From: Anaerovirgula multivorans
GTDB taxonomy: Bacteria > Bacillota > Clostridia > Peptostreptococcales > Natronincolaceae
Direction of reading: 5' to 3'
Assembly: GCF_900188145.1 (NCBI RefSeq)
Contig: NZ_FZOJ01000033.1
Location: 1-52,352, forward strand
DNA length: 52,352 bases
Positions within the stretch are counted from its first letter, which is position 1. Every line of letters starts with the position of its first letter. This document shows, one piece after another, positions 1 through 7,673 of this stretch. The notes below the pieces were generated by a model. The model did no database searches, had not been told where the DNA came from, and saw nothing but the letters and a program-made list of their open reading frames with translations. The translations under genes were made by a program, and so were the position numbers.

Positions 1-58
<58 letters not shown>

Positions 59-171
59 AATTTCTGGGTTCTATTCTTATTGAATAGATGCTTTTCTTTG
101 CTGGCTTAATATCTATACTGTTTAATTTTCAAAGACCTTTTTATCATCCGCCGCTTTTCAGCGACTTTATT

Positions 172-200
172 ACTATATCATATCCATCGTATTATGTCAA
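172..200 (-). promoter_or_regulatory. rRNA operon promoter, proximal
   Basis: On the minus strand TTGACA (195-200) is followed by exactly 17 bp and TATAGT (172-177). This is a near-consensus housekeeping promoter and the one closest to the 16S gene. Confidence 0.85.
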
Positions 201-317
201 CACTTTTTTTCGTCGTTTTCTTCTCTGCTGTTTTACCAGCTTCTCTTTATAGGATATAGGTTTTACTGTTTCTTTTGTTCTTCTATCCTGCCGCCCCTAC
301 TAGCGGCGACTCGTACT

Positions 318-346
318 ACTTTATCAGAATCTCTTTTGCTTGTCAA
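318..346 (-). promoter_or_regulatory. rRNA operon promoter, middle
   Basis: On the minus strand TTGACA (341-346), a 17-bp spacer and TAAAGT (318-323). It is followed by a GC-rich leader segment (GTCGCCGCTAGTAGGGGCGGC) that resembles the leaders after the other two promoters. Confidence 0.85.
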
Positions 347-407
347 CTCTTTTTTTAAAGTTTTTTTGTTTCTTACCCGCCACCCCTTGCTTATGGCGAC
401 TTTTACT

Positions 408-436
408 ACTATACCAGGTTCTTTCTTCTCTGTCAA
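408..436 (-). promoter_or_regulatory. rRNA operon promoter, distal
   Basis: On the minus strand TTGACA (431-436), a 17-bp spacer and TATAGT (408-413). It is the furthest upstream of three tandem promoters driving the leftward rRNA operon. It is followed by a GTCGCC...GGTGGCGG segment like the others, suggesting promoter-plus-leader duplication. Confidence 0.85.
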
Positions 437-509
437 CAGGGTTTTATATGGTAAATTATGTATTTAATTTCTGTGCGCTAATACTATATAAGGGGTTAAT
501 TCCTTTACC

Positions 510-830
510 TTAAGATAATCGATCTATATAATTCTGCAGTACAGCTCCCTCGTCAGGATTGCATTTAAAAACTCTTGTATCTTCACTTTGGAAGTTTTTT
601 AAATGAACTGTAAATTGATTATCTTTTTTATCCACCTCATATAATATACATCTATATCCTTCATCATATAAATCCTTAAAGTTTCTAACAATTGGAGAAT
701 CAAAATCCCCGTACATAGTATCAAATCCTTTCCGTTTTTGCTTTTCATAAGTTGCTAATACAAACCCAAGTTGTATCATGCTAAATATATAAATAGAATC
801 ACCATTTTTTATAACTTTATTCATTAACAC
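510..830 (-). CDS. hypothetical protein, 106 aa
   Basis: Unrecognised soluble protein. The reading frame starts at GTG; an ATG two codons later is an alternative start. The AGGTG just upstream is poorly spaced for either. The sequence has no signal peptide or membrane segment and mixes charged and aromatic residues (several Tyr, Asp and Lys). It is the last gene before the rRNA promoters and is separated from its right-hand neighbour by a non-coding stretch. No function can be assigned. Confidence 0.55.
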   Translation of the reverse strand: MLMNKVIKNGDSIYIFSMIQLGFVLATYEKQKRKGFDTMYGDFDSPIVRNFKDLYDEGYRCILYEVDKKDNQFTVHLKNFQSEDTRVFKCNPDEGAVLQNYIDRLS

Positions 831-987
831 CTAATTTAAGATTTTTTCTTAAAAAAGATAGACCTTAGGGATTAGATTGACTTTTATTGCGAAAAAGTTT
901 GTATAAAACATCAAGAGCTGTAAAGGTTGAAAACAAGCTGTTTTTATAAATATAATTGATTAAATTTTCTGTTTTTTTAATGCTTTA

Positions 988-1100
988 TTGACTTTTAAAC
1001 ATTTTTTTAATATAATATATGTAAAGATATTATCTCTTCCATTCAATAAGTATTTAAGGTTGCATAATTATTCACGCTTATTTATAATTATGCAGTTTTT
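988..1100 (+). promoter_or_regulatory. strong promoter followed by an inverted repeat (possible short RNA)
   Basis: TTGACT (988-993), 17 bp and TATAAT (1011-1016) form a near-consensus promoter. About 40 nt after the expected start lies a perfect 10-bp inverted repeat, TGCATAATTA (1061-1070) and TAATTATGCA (1085-1094), followed by GTTTTTATT, which could be a weak terminator. The stretch 831-1444 otherwise has no convincing gene. The product could be a short transcript, or a long leader for the acetyltransferase gene at 1445. Confidence 0.45.
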
Positions 1101-1444
1101 ATTCTCGGTTGCTTCCACCTCTAGGAACCAACTCTTTACAATCACTGATTTTATCTATCCAATTTTATTCATTTGAACAAAAGATGGTTTGAACTTTATT
1201 TTTTATCTTAATTAGTCGTAAAGGAATAGCTCACTATAATAACCCTTTGTTATATAGTTTCTTTGGTTTCTTTTCATTTATTATTTTTATATTTCAGAGA
1301 TAGAAAGATAACAGATATGATTTATTAGAAACTTTACTAAAATATTATGATTATAAGCTGTGGGCTTATTTCTTAATATATTTTCAAGTAACGCTTTTTC
1401 TTAAATTATACTAAAATTCAATAATGTTAAAGGAGGGTTCTAAT

Positions 1445-2092
1445 ATGGAAAATTTGAACATTGGGGTGAATATTGTAGAAAAAGATCCGATACTAATTGA
1501 TAGCAAGGGGTATAAAAATCACTTGAAAGTAAGAAAAGCTATACCAAAAGATGTTCAAGACATCTACTATATTGCCTGTACAGTTGGCACAAACAAAAAA
1601 GATTCTAATCAAGGGTTTTTGGTAGATGATTATTCTTCTGATCCAAAATATTATCAAAAAATGCTACTGGAAAAAGTATTAGAGTTAGATCATTTTTATG
1701 TGGCGGAAAGCTTTAACAATAAAGTAGTCGGTTTTTTAATGGCCTATACAAAAGAACAATGGCTTAAATATAACCGAGATTGGTTACAGGAAGTTCATTG
1801 GCATCCTAGTTTTGATAAGACAAAAACAGAGAATTTTATAGTAATAGACAAAACTGCTATATATGCTCCTTTAACTGGTCATGGTATTGGAAGTCAACTT
1901 TATAAAAGGTTAATAGCAGATATTTTACCAAAGGGTATCCACAATATATTTGCTGAAACAATTATCAGTCCAGTACCTAATTTTGCATCCTTATCCTTTA
2001 GAAAAAAACAAGTTTACACCTTAGCGGGTGTACGTTATGAGGCTTATATGGGAGAAATGTTTACTGATTTAATTTATCATAAATCCATATAG
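1445..2092 (+). CDS. GNAT-family N-acetyltransferase
   Basis: A 215-residue protein predicted to transfer an acetyl group from acetyl-CoA to an unknown substrate. The central part has the GNAT acetyl-CoA loop in the form LTGHGIGSQLYKRL. This is followed by a beta-strand region and a C-terminal aromatic stretch (GVRYEAYMGEMF). The start is the ATG preceded by AAAGGAGGG with 7 nt spacing; an in-frame ATG 21 nt earlier has no ribosome site. It is one of the few plus-strand genes here. The substrate cannot be read from the sequence. Confidence 0.8.
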   Translation: MENLNIGVNIVEKDPILIDSKGYKNHLKVRKAIPKDVQDIYYIACTVGTNKKDSNQGFLVDDYSSDPKYYQKMLLEKVLELDHFYVAESFNNKVVGFLMAYTKEQWLKYNRDWLQEVHWHPSFDKTKTENFIVIDKTAIYAPLTGHGIGSQLYKRLIADILPKGIHNIFAETIISPVPNFASLSFRKKQVYTLAGVRYEAYMGEMFTDLIYHKSI

Positions 2093-2104
2093 TTTAAAAA
2101 TAAT

Positions 2105-2150
2105 AAAATTCTTCTTAAACTTGTGGAATTTAAGAAGAATTTTATTTTTT
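2105..2150. terminator. bidirectional terminator
   Basis: A perfect 15-bp inverted repeat (2105-2119 with 2129-2143, 9-nt loop) is followed by TATTTTTT. It has an A-run on the other side and lies between the convergent acetyltransferase gene and the small minus-strand gene. Confidence 0.85.
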
Positions 2151-2157
2151 AGTAATA

Positions 2158-2343
2158 TTAATAGGATTCTTTCTCCATTGTGGCTAAAACCCTCATGAAC
2201 AAATTCAATGTTTTTAATCGCTCTTCCTCTTCTGTAAATCTTGTCTTGTTTTTGTAGGAACGTTGATTTTCTGTTTTAACTTTTTTCTTTTTTTCTATAT
2301 ATTCATTTAAATTAATTATTTTACTTCTACTCAAATTAACCAC
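2158..2343 (-). CDS. small hypothetical protein, about 61 aa
   Basis: A lysine/glutamate-rich small protein with NLNEYIEKKKK near its start and a helical C-terminal half. AGGAG precedes the gene. The start could be GTG at 2343, which is very close to the ribosome site, or the TTG four codons later, which is better spaced. Not recognised. It sits alone between a terminator and the L25 genes. Confidence 0.5.
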   Translation of the reverse strand: MVNLSRSKIINLNEYIEKKKKVKTENQRSYKNKTRFTEEEERLKTLNLFMRVLATMEKESY

Positions 2344-2436
2344 TTCTCCTAATGATGTTTAATTTATTAAGTTAATTTTCGATTTTTTTTATAAAAATCC
2401 TTCTTTTTTTTCTATTGTTTTTTTGTGCCTTTTATA

Positions 2437-3048
2437 TTAGTGTCTATCATTAGGCTCTATCTTTTTTTCTACTGGAACTTCTCCTTCATCATCTATAACT
2501 TTTTCAACTGTTGCTATCGACGCTACTACTGATTGTAATTCATCTAGTATACTTATTTCTTCTCCAAATTCCATATCAGCTACCTTTAATATATCTCCTG
2601 GTCTAAAATGAGTAATATCATATTCTATTTTCTTAGGAATGTTGCCAGCAGTACATTCAATTTCCACTTCCTTTAATTGCTGTTGTACTACAATACCACC
2701 TTTCTCTACAAATCCTCTTCCCTTAAGAACCACAGGTATAGAAACATGAATTCTTTCATCCGCATTTACCTGCTGTAAATCTAAATGCATAATTTGTCTT
2801 GTTACAGGATTCCATTGTATTTCCTTTATATAAGCTGTATAGCTTTCTCCTCCTATACTTACATCTATTAAGCTCTTCTCTCCTCCATGCCTTACAAGAC
2901 TCTCTAACTCTCTTTTGTGTACTTCTATAGGTAATGTATTCATGTTTTTTCCGTAAATTACTGCTGGTATATACCCTGTATCCCTTAAGCGATGATTGGC
3001 ATTACTCCCTATATCATTGCGAATATTACTTTCAATAGAACTTACCAA
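2437..3048 (-). CDS. rplY: 50S ribosomal protein L25/Ctc family (copy 1)
   Basis: A 203-residue protein of the long Ctc form: an N-terminal L25 domain that binds 5S rRNA plus a C-terminal TL5-type beta domain. The family is visible in GYIPAVIYGK, the pattern VTRQIMHLDLQQV and the later VEIECTAGNIPKKIEYDIT. The start is TTG, with AAGGAGGG 9 nt upstream. The N-terminus is slightly unusual (VSSIESNIRNDIG) compared with the second copy. In Bacillus Ctc is a general-stress ribosomal protein. A second copy lies immediately upstream. Confidence 0.88.
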   Translation of the reverse strand: MVSSIESNIRNDIGSNANHRLRDTGYIPAVIYGKNMNTLPIEVHKRELESLVRHGGEKSLIDVSIGGESYTAYIKEIQWNPVTRQIMHLDLQQVNADERIHVSIPVVLKGRGFVEKGGIVVQQQLKEVEIECTAGNIPKKIEYDITHFRPGDILKVADMEFGEEISILDELQSVVASIATVEKVIDDEGEVPVEKKIEPNDRH

Positions 3049-3115
3049 TGCTAAGCCCTCCTTTTTATCTTCTTAAAATCCATTATTTCCAAATGTTTCT
3101 GTTTTATACAAAATT

Positions 3116-3145
3116 AAAAGTGATTCAATAAATTGAATCACTTTT
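3116..3145 (-). terminator. terminator of L25 copy 2
   Basis: The palindrome AAAAGTGATTCAA/TTGAATCACTTTT with a short loop lies after the upstream L25 gene and before the next one. It ends in a T-run on the minus strand. Confidence 0.75.
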
Positions 3146-3177
3146 AATCATATATACATTTACTTTTTTAAAAGACT

Positions 3178-3231
3178 ATCTTTCTCCTTCGGTGTATTGC
3201 TAAGTCCACCGCTTTAGGTGAACAAACTAAT
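3178..3231. repeat. dispersed repeat, truncated copy
   Basis: This 54-bp block repeats the left end of the element at 4.6 kb. Shared blocks are TTCGGTGTATTGCTAAG, CCGCTT and AACAAACTAA. The two hairpin arms found in the longer copy are absent. The copy abuts the stop codon of the neighbouring L25 gene. Confidence 0.65.
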
Positions 3232-3830
3232 TATAGTTGTAACAGATCTACCGTTTCTTCTGTCTCTTCTCCCTTAGATGCATAAACAATCGTTGCAACC
3301 ACGCTGTTGACATCATCCAAAATTTCTATATTTTTATTTCCTGCAATATTTAAATCTGCTAAGGTTAAGTTATCTTGCTCTTTCAACTTGATCGCATTTA
3401 CTTCAACTTTATCTGGTAGATATTTAGGATAGGTTTGAATTTCTACTTCCCCTAACTGTACTTGTAATATTTCGCTACTAGATTCTACTTTCTCTTTATT
3501 CATAATGTAAATCGGCATCGTCATTTTAATTTTTTCATTTTCATTTAAGGTTTGTAAATCTATATGTAACAAATTGCTTTTTAATGTGTTTCTTTGAACT
3601 TCTTTTATAATGGTATAGGTTTTTTCCCCATTGAGATCTAAACCTATCTTTGTACTCATTCCATATTGAGATATGATTTTTTCCATTTCTTTTGCATTTA
3701 AATATATGGATTGTGTATCCTTTCCCCTAGCGTATACTACTGCTGGAACTGTTCCATTTCTTCTTTCCTTTGAAACTTTATTTTTTCCGGTAGCTTCTCT
3801 TTTTTCAGCCTTTAGCATTGGCGTAGCCAT
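3231..3830 (-). CDS. rplY: 50S ribosomal protein L25/Ctc family (copy 2)
   Basis: A 199-residue L25/Ctc protein with the typical N-terminus (KAEKREATGKNKVSKERR), NGTVPAVVYARG, LLHIDLQTL, and a C-terminal TL5-like domain (GEVEIQTYPKYLPDKVEV) ending in an acidic tail. ATG start with GAAAGGGGAG upstream. It is clearly diverged from copy 1, so this is not a recent duplication. It is the more canonical of the pair and is probably the main 5S-binding L25. Each copy has its own ribosome site, and a terminator lies between them. Confidence 0.9.
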   Translation of the reverse strand: MATPMLKAEKREATGKNKVSKERRNGTVPAVVYARGKDTQSIYLNAKEMEKIISQYGMSTKIGLDLNGEKTYTIIKEVQRNTLKSNLLHIDLQTLNENEKIKMTMPIYIMNKEKVESSSEILQVQLGEVEIQTYPKYLPDKVEVNAIKLKEQDNLTLADLNIAGNKNIEILDDVNSVVATIVYASKGEETEETVDLLQL

Positions 3831-3994
3831 AATATATTCTCCCCTTTCAAAGTAGTTATATTTTTGGTCTTATTAATATTAAAACAAAAAATTTGGAAAA
3901 TTTCAAACATTTATAGTATATTTTTTTAATGTTTTAAATTTTATGTTTATTTTCTATAGATATATTCTTATAAATATAATTTTTCTATAAATTC

Positions 3995-4030
3995 AAAAGC
4001 CTCCATCAATATTGATAATGAAGGCTTTTT
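3995..4030 (-). terminator. terminator of the 138-aa gene
   Basis: The minus-strand hairpin AAAGCCTTCATTATC...GATGGAGGCTTTT is followed by a weak T-tract, 15 nt after the stop codon of the hypothetical gene. Confidence 0.75.
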
Positions 4031-4044
4031 ATATAACAGTATAC

Positions 4045-4461
4045 TTAATCAATAGAATTTAATACTCTATTAACCACATCCTTTAGCTTCTTTTCTCCAA
4101 CAGCTTCATCTATAGCAACAAAAACAGATTTTATTTCTTCTGCATCCTCATCATAACAATAAGAATATCCATAGGATATAAAACTTTCTGGAATAACATC
4201 TTCAATAAAAACGATATTTTCGTCTGCTGTAGCCATTAATTCATTTATGACTTCCTCCTTTGTTAAGGTTTCTCCTATTGATTCTAGCTCCATCTGTTCT
4301 TTCAAAGCTACTGCTTCTTGTATAATTTGATATACCAAAGCATCATCTCGTTTTGAGGCTTTCGTTATATCCTTTACTTCTTTAAAATCAAAGGCATTCA
4401 TGATATCTTTTAAAACATCTTCGCTATTAACAAACTGGTCCCCTGCTATCACATAACTCAT
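4045..4461 (-). CDS. hypothetical acidic protein, 138 aa
   Basis: Unrecognised, acidic, mostly helical soluble protein. It contains LTKEEVINELMATADE and a Tyr-rich patch (SYGYSYCYDEDAEE) in the second half. ATG start with AAAGGAGATGAG upstream. It has its own terminator and stands alone between L25 copy 2 and the dispersed repeat, so context gives no functional hint. Confidence 0.65.
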   Translation of the reverse strand: MSYVIAGDQFVNSEDVLKDIMNAFDFKEVKDITKASKRDDALVYQIIQEAVALKEQMELESIGETLTKEEVINELMATADENIVFIEDVIPESFISYGYSYCYDEDAEEIKSVFVAIDEAVGEKKLKDVVNRVLNSID

Positions 4462-4582
4462 AATCTCATCTCCTTTGTATCTTCTTTAAAATTTTACTGT
4501 ATTATTCCAATCTCTATAGGATATATATATTATACTATTTAAAAATATATTATGAGCAATTTTATGTGGAGAAGGTCGTTTT

Positions 4583-4763
4583 ATCTTTCGGTGTATTGCT
4601 AAGACTCCCGCTTCTTCTAGATAAACAAACTAAGCGACTAACACAAAATCAAAGATTTTGGTTATCTGCTTATAGATAAACAAACTAAGTGACCAACACG
4701 AAAGTTAGAAACCAAACTTTCGGTTGTCTACTTAAAGCGGGAGATCAAGCACTACATCCTCGA
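4583..4763. repeat. structured dispersed repeat with two covarying hairpin arms
   Basis: Outer inverted ends (ACTCCCGCTT near 4600 and AAGCGGGAG near 4740) enclose two tandem units, each starting TAGATAAACAAACTAAG. Each unit folds into a long hairpin. Arm 1 has core CAAAATC/GATTTTG; arm 2 has core CGAAAGTT/AACTTTCG. Relatives are at 3178-3231 (truncated) and 52031-52105 (one arm). Pairing is kept through compensatory changes among the three arms, so this looks like a conserved RNA or DNA structure. Function unknown. Confidence 0.65.
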
Positions 4764-4822
4764 AGTAAATTCGGCTACAATTCAGTGGGAGTAAAAACTC
4801 CCTCTGAATTAAGTCTCATTTT
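4764..4822. repeat. second dispersed repeat block (GGGAGT..ACTCCC type)
   Basis: It contains TTCAGTGGGAGTaaaaACTCCCTCTGAA, a short perfect hairpin. The right half resembles blocks at 15652-15723 and 18138-18216. It directly follows the structured repeat and may be part of one composite element. Confidence 0.45.
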
Positions 4823-4830
4823 ATGGCAAT

Positions 4831-4861
4831 AAAAAAAAGAAGTAGTTTTTTCTACTTCTTC
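4831..4861 (-). terminator. terminator of rpsF-ssb-rpsR
   Basis: The minus-strand hairpin AAGAAGTAG/CTACTTCTT with an A6 loop is followed by eight T, shortly after the rpsR stop codon. Confidence 0.9.
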
Positions 4862-4880
4862 CTTTATCTTTATTATATGA

Positions 4881-5114
4881 TTAATCTACTGTATATGGTA
4901 GTAATGCCATATGTCTAGCTCTTTTAATGGCAATTGTTACATCTTTTTGATGAATTGAGCAGTTTCCTGAAATTCTTCTAGGCAATATTTTGCCTCTTTC
5001 AGTAATATACTTTTTAAGTTTTTGTATCTCTTTGTAATTGATACGGCTATTTTTATCCGCACAAAAAGCACAAACTTTTTTCTTAGCTTTTCGCTTTCTT
5101 CTGTTATTTACCAT
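4881..5114 (-). CDS. rpsR: 30S ribosomal protein S18
   Basis: A 77-residue S18, a small-subunit protein that binds 16S rRNA together with S6. The family is clear from [14 protein letters not shown], the central [18 protein letters not shown] and the terminal [14 protein letters not shown]. The CAFC pair plus a later Cys and His (GNCSIHQ) suggest the zinc-binding C+ form. It is the last gene of rpsF-ssb-rpsR and is followed by a strong terminator. Confidence 0.97.
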   Translation of the reverse strand: MVNNRRKRKAKKKVCAFCADKNSRINYKEIQKLKKYITERGKILPRRISGNCSIHQKDVTIAIKRARHMALLPYTVD

Positions 5115-5132
5115 TCTACTCCCTCCTTCTTT

Positions 5133-5558
5133 TTAGAATGGAACACCATCTTCTTCTTCATCTATAGCTTGAAAATCATCTAAATCTATATCTGAACTTC
5201 CAAAGTCATCTGTTCTATTTGGTACATTATTGTTACTTTTATTTTCTTTATTTCCCCATTCCAAAAATTCTACTTGATTTGCTACAATTTCTGTAACATA
5301 TCTTTTGTCACCATTTTGAGTTTCATAGGACCTAGATTGTAGCCTTCCTTCAATTCCTACTAATCTCCCTTTAGCTAAGTAGTTCGCACAGTTTTCAGCA
5401 GTTTTTCCCCATACTACAACATTGAAAAAGTCTGCCTCATTTGTTTTGGAAAAAGGTCTATTCACTGCAATACTAAAGGTGGCTACAGCTTTTCCGCTTG
5501 CAGTAAAACGTAATTCAGGGTCTCTTGCAAGTCGTCCAATCATAACAACAGTATTCAT
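5133..5558 (-). CDS. ssb: single-stranded DNA-binding protein
   Basis: A 141-residue SSB that coats single-stranded DNA in replication, repair and recombination. The N-terminal OB-fold starts [20 protein letters not shown] flexible Asn/Asp-rich linker leads to the acidic tail ending EEEDGVPF, the family's partner-binding tip. I chose the ATG with AGGTGG 8 nt upstream over in-frame GTG codons 12 nt earlier. The gene lies between rpsF and rpsR, the conserved Firmicutes order. Confidence 0.96.
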   Translation of the reverse strand: MNTVVMIGRLARDPELRFTASGKAVATFSIAVNRPFSKTNEADFFNVVVWGKTAENCANYLAKGRLVGIEGRLQSRSYETQNGDKRYVTEIVANQVEFLEWGNKENKSNNNVPNRTDDFGSSDIDLDDFQAIDEEEDGVPF

Positions 5559-5582
5559 AAAATACACCACCTATATTTTTAA

Positions 5583-5867
5583 TTATTCTTCAATTTTAAT
5601 GATCATATGACGAATTACTTCATCAGCAATTTTAAGATTTCTATTTATTTCTTTTGGGGTATCTGGATTTGTAGTAAAGTTCATTAACACATAGTATCCT
5701 TCTTTTATTTTGTCAATTTCATAGGCTAACTTTCTTAATCCCCATTCATCAACATTTTCAACTTCCCCATCGGCTTCGATAATTCCTTTGAACTTGTCTA
5801 ATAGCTGATTTCTTTTTTCTTCTTCTGTGTTTGGTTCAAACACACAAAGCAATTCATATTTATTCAT
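5583..5867 (-). CDS. rpsF: 30S ribosomal protein S6
   Basis: A 94-residue S6 with the usual start MNKYELLCVFEPNTEEE, followed by WGLRKLAYEIDKIKEGYYVL. It binds S18 in the 30S platform. It is first in the rpsF-ssb-rpsR operon, with AGGGAGGTGAAAAT before the ATG. A leader hairpin with a CCG-containing bulge and a strong promoter lie just upstream, so S6:S18 autoregulation is likely. Confidence 0.97.
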   Translation of the reverse strand: MNKYELLCVFEPNTEEEKRNQLLDKFKGIIEADGEVENVDEWGLRKLAYEIDKIKEGYYVLMNFTTNPDTPKEINRNLKIADEVIRHMIIKIEE

Positions 5868-5879
5868 ATTTTCACCTCC

Positions 5880-5916
5880 CTCTGGACTTAAGCGGCTCTG
5901 TTTTAACAGAGCAGAG
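5880..5916 (-). promoter_or_regulatory. S6:S18-type mRNA leader hairpin
   Basis: On the minus strand an outer stem CTCTG/CAGAG and an inner stem GCTCTGTT/AACAGAGC are separated by a 3'-side bulge that begins CCG. This matches the known rpsF leader architecture, in which the S6-S18 complex binds a bulged stem containing CCG and represses its own operon. It lies directly before the rpsF ribosome site. Confidence 0.65.
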
Positions 5917-6097
5917 AAATGATTTTCTCACGTCTCAATATTATATCATTATGGTTAACATTTTGCAAATATTTTTTCTCTCTATTGGAAATTCTATTCA
6001 ATAAGGGCTGAAAAAAATTTTTTAATTGTTGTATATATTTTAATGCTATGGGCAATCCTATTACTAGATAGCCCCCACAATACAACATTTTATTCAT
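5903..6097 (-). CDS. doubtful small ORF, 64 aa
   Basis: The frame has a good ribosome site (AAGGGGGAG, 7 nt before ATG) and one hydrophobic segment (YLVIGLPIALKYI). Its 3' half overlaps the rpsF promoter and leader hairpin. It may be a real small membrane protein with an overlapping promoter, or it may be chance. No family recognised. Confidence 0.3.
   Translation of the reverse strand: MNKMLYCGGYLVIGLPIALKYIQQLKNFFQPLLNRISNREKKYLQNVNHNDIILRREKIISLLC
5940..5968 (-). promoter_or_regulatory. promoter of rpsF-ssb-rpsR
   Basis: On the minus strand TTGCAA (5963-5968), a 17-bp spacer and TATAAT (5940-5945), placed 25-30 nt before the leader hairpin. Confidence 0.8.
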
Positions 6098-6115
6098 CCC
6101 AATCTCCCCCTTACA

Positions 6116-6150
6116 ATAAAAGCGAGTGGTGTTTACACCACTCGCGATTT
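6116..6150 (-). terminator. terminator of the aminotransferase gene
   Basis: A perfect 10-bp GC-rich stem GCGAGTGGTG/CACCACTCGC with a 4-nt loop lies immediately after the stop codon and is followed by TTTTAT on the minus strand. Confidence 0.9.
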
Positions 6151-6153
6151 TTT

Positions 6154-7335
6154 TTAAATCATTTCCTTTAATACTTTTCCTATTCTTTCTATACCTATTT
6201 TTATTTTATCCTCTGGCATATTTGAATAGTTTAATCGGAAGGTGTTTTCCTTCCCTCCATTAGGGAAAAATGAACCTCCTGGTACAAAGGCAACATTTAG
6301 TTCTATAGCTTTTTCTAATACTTTTTTAGCATCTAATTCCTCCGGAAGCTCAACCCAAGTAAATAATCCACCCTCTGGATAAGTATATTTTAGTTTTTGA
6401 GGAAAATATTCTTTCATTGCCTCTAGCATAACATCCCTACGTTTTCTATAAACATCTTTGATCTTTTCAACATGTTCATCTAGATCATATAAATCTAAAA
6501 ATTTATTAATTTCTCTTTGGGCCATTGTGTTAGTTTGAAGATCTGAGCCCTGCTTTACGAAGATGTATTTTTGTAGCAGCTCTTGACCAGCTAAAGTCCA
6601 GCCTATTCTTAATCCTGGACAGAAGGTTTTTGAAAAGGTTCCTAAAAACACCACTCTATCCTCTGTATCAAAGGATTTAACCGCTGGTGGTCGTTCTCCT
6701 TCAAACCTTAATTCCCCATAGGGGTTGTCTTCTATTACTGGTATATCATATTTGTTTGCTAACTCCACTAACTTTTTACGACGCTCTACTGACCACGTTT
6801 TTCCTGTGGGGTTTTGAAAATCTGGAATTACGTAAATAAATTTAACGTTTTCTTTTGTGGATAGAATGCTTTCAAGCTCCTCCATATCCATTCCTTCATC
6901 ATCTGTAGTAACTTCTACAAACTCTGGTAAATATCCCTTAAAAGCATTAATAGCACCTAAGTAACTTGGACTTTCACAGACCACGATATCTCCATCATTT
7001 AAAAAGATTTTTCCAGTAAAATCTAAACCTTGCTGAGATCCACTTGTAATCAAAATATCATCTGCAGAGGCTTTTATTCCTATGTTTTCCATTCTTTTAG
7101 CTATTTTTTCCCTCAGTGGAGTAAAGCCTTCAGTGGCACTATATTGCAATGCCTGCATACCATTCTCGTCCAAAACCGCTTCTACAACTTTTTTCATTTC
7201 TTCAATAGGAAATAATTCAGGAGCAGGGAGTCCTCCTGCAAAGGAAATGATTTCTGGTTTTTCAGTTAACTTTAATAACTCTCTTATTTCAGAAGCCTTA
7301 AGATTGTCCATACGTTTTGCATATTTTATAGCCAT
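6154..7335 (-). CDS. PLP-dependent class I/II aminotransferase (2-aminoadipate/MocR-catalytic type)
   Basis: A 393-residue cytosolic fold-type I aminotransferase that moves an amino group between an amino acid and a 2-oxoacid. Visible features are SFAGGLPAPELFP near the N-terminus, the SGSQQGLDF cofactor loop, PDFQNPTG, and the PLP lysine in GTFSKTFCPGLRIGW. It resembles LysN-type or aromatic/branched-chain aminotransferases that lack a DNA-binding domain. It is monocistronic, with an extended -10 (TGGTATAAT) upstream. If it acts on aromatic or branched amino acids it could feed the oxoacid oxidoreductases elsewhere in the window, but that is speculation. Confidence 0.88.
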   Translation of the reverse strand: MAIKYAKRMDNLKASEIRELLKLTEKPEIISFAGGLPAPELFPIEEMKKVVEAVLDENGMQALQYSATEGFTPLREKIAKRMENIGIKASADDILITSGSQQGLDFTGKIFLNDGDIVVCESPSYLGAINAFKGYLPEFVEVTTDDEGMDMEELESILSTKENVKFIYVIPDFQNPTGKTWSVERRKKLVELANKYDIPVIEDNPYGELRFEGERPPAVKSFDTEDRVVFLGTFSKTFCPGLRIGWTLAGQELLQKYIFVKQGSDLQTNTMAQREINKFLDLYDLDEHVEKIKDVYRKRRDVMLEAMKEYFPQKLKYTYPEGGLFTWVELPEELDAKKVLEKAIELNVAFVPGGSFFPNGGKENTFRLNYSNMPEDKIKIGIERIGKVLKEMI

Positions 7336-7456
7336 AAAAAAACACCTCCAAATGTTGTTTGTTCAGTAGATTCCTTGCTGATTCTTAAACTATTATACCA
7401 TTTTTGGAGGCAAAAGAGATGTTTCTTGTTATTTTTTTGTAAAGGCTTTAATTTTT

Positions 7457-7648
7457 TTAATCTTCTTTGTTAGTTACCTTTTTCACTCTTCTTTCTAGAT
7501 TAGGTCTATCTATCCATAATTGTTTTTCACACCCTAAACATTTCACTCTAAAATCTGCTCCTGTCCTCATAATCTCAAAATCTTTACTACCACAGGGGTG
7601 TTGTTTTTTTAGTTCTACTTTGTCTCCAACCTTTAAATCTAATGGCAT
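7457..7648 (-). CDS. DUF951 family protein
   Basis: A 63-residue protein of the DUF951 family. It has VGDKVELKKQHPCGS, then a second cysteine pair (KCLGCEKQLWIDR), suggesting a small zinc-binding fold. It lies directly downstream of the MscS gene; this pairing is common in Clostridia near rpsF-ssb-rpsR. Function unknown, possibly nucleic-acid associated. Confidence 0.88.
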   Translation of the reverse strand: MPLDLKVGDKVELKKQHPCGSKDFEIMRTGADFRVKCLGCEKQLWIDRPNLERRVKKVTNKED

Positions 7649-7673
7649 AATCCTAACACCTACCTTTTTACTA

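Noticed and set aside
988..1176. Plus-strand open frame of 62 codons
   Set aside because: Its apparent start lies on the -35 box of a promoter, it has no ribosome site, and composition is non-coding.
4600..4760. Tandem repeats mistaken for a small CRISPR array
   Set aside because: Only two units, each mostly hairpin rather than repeat plus unique spacer, and no cas genes in the window.
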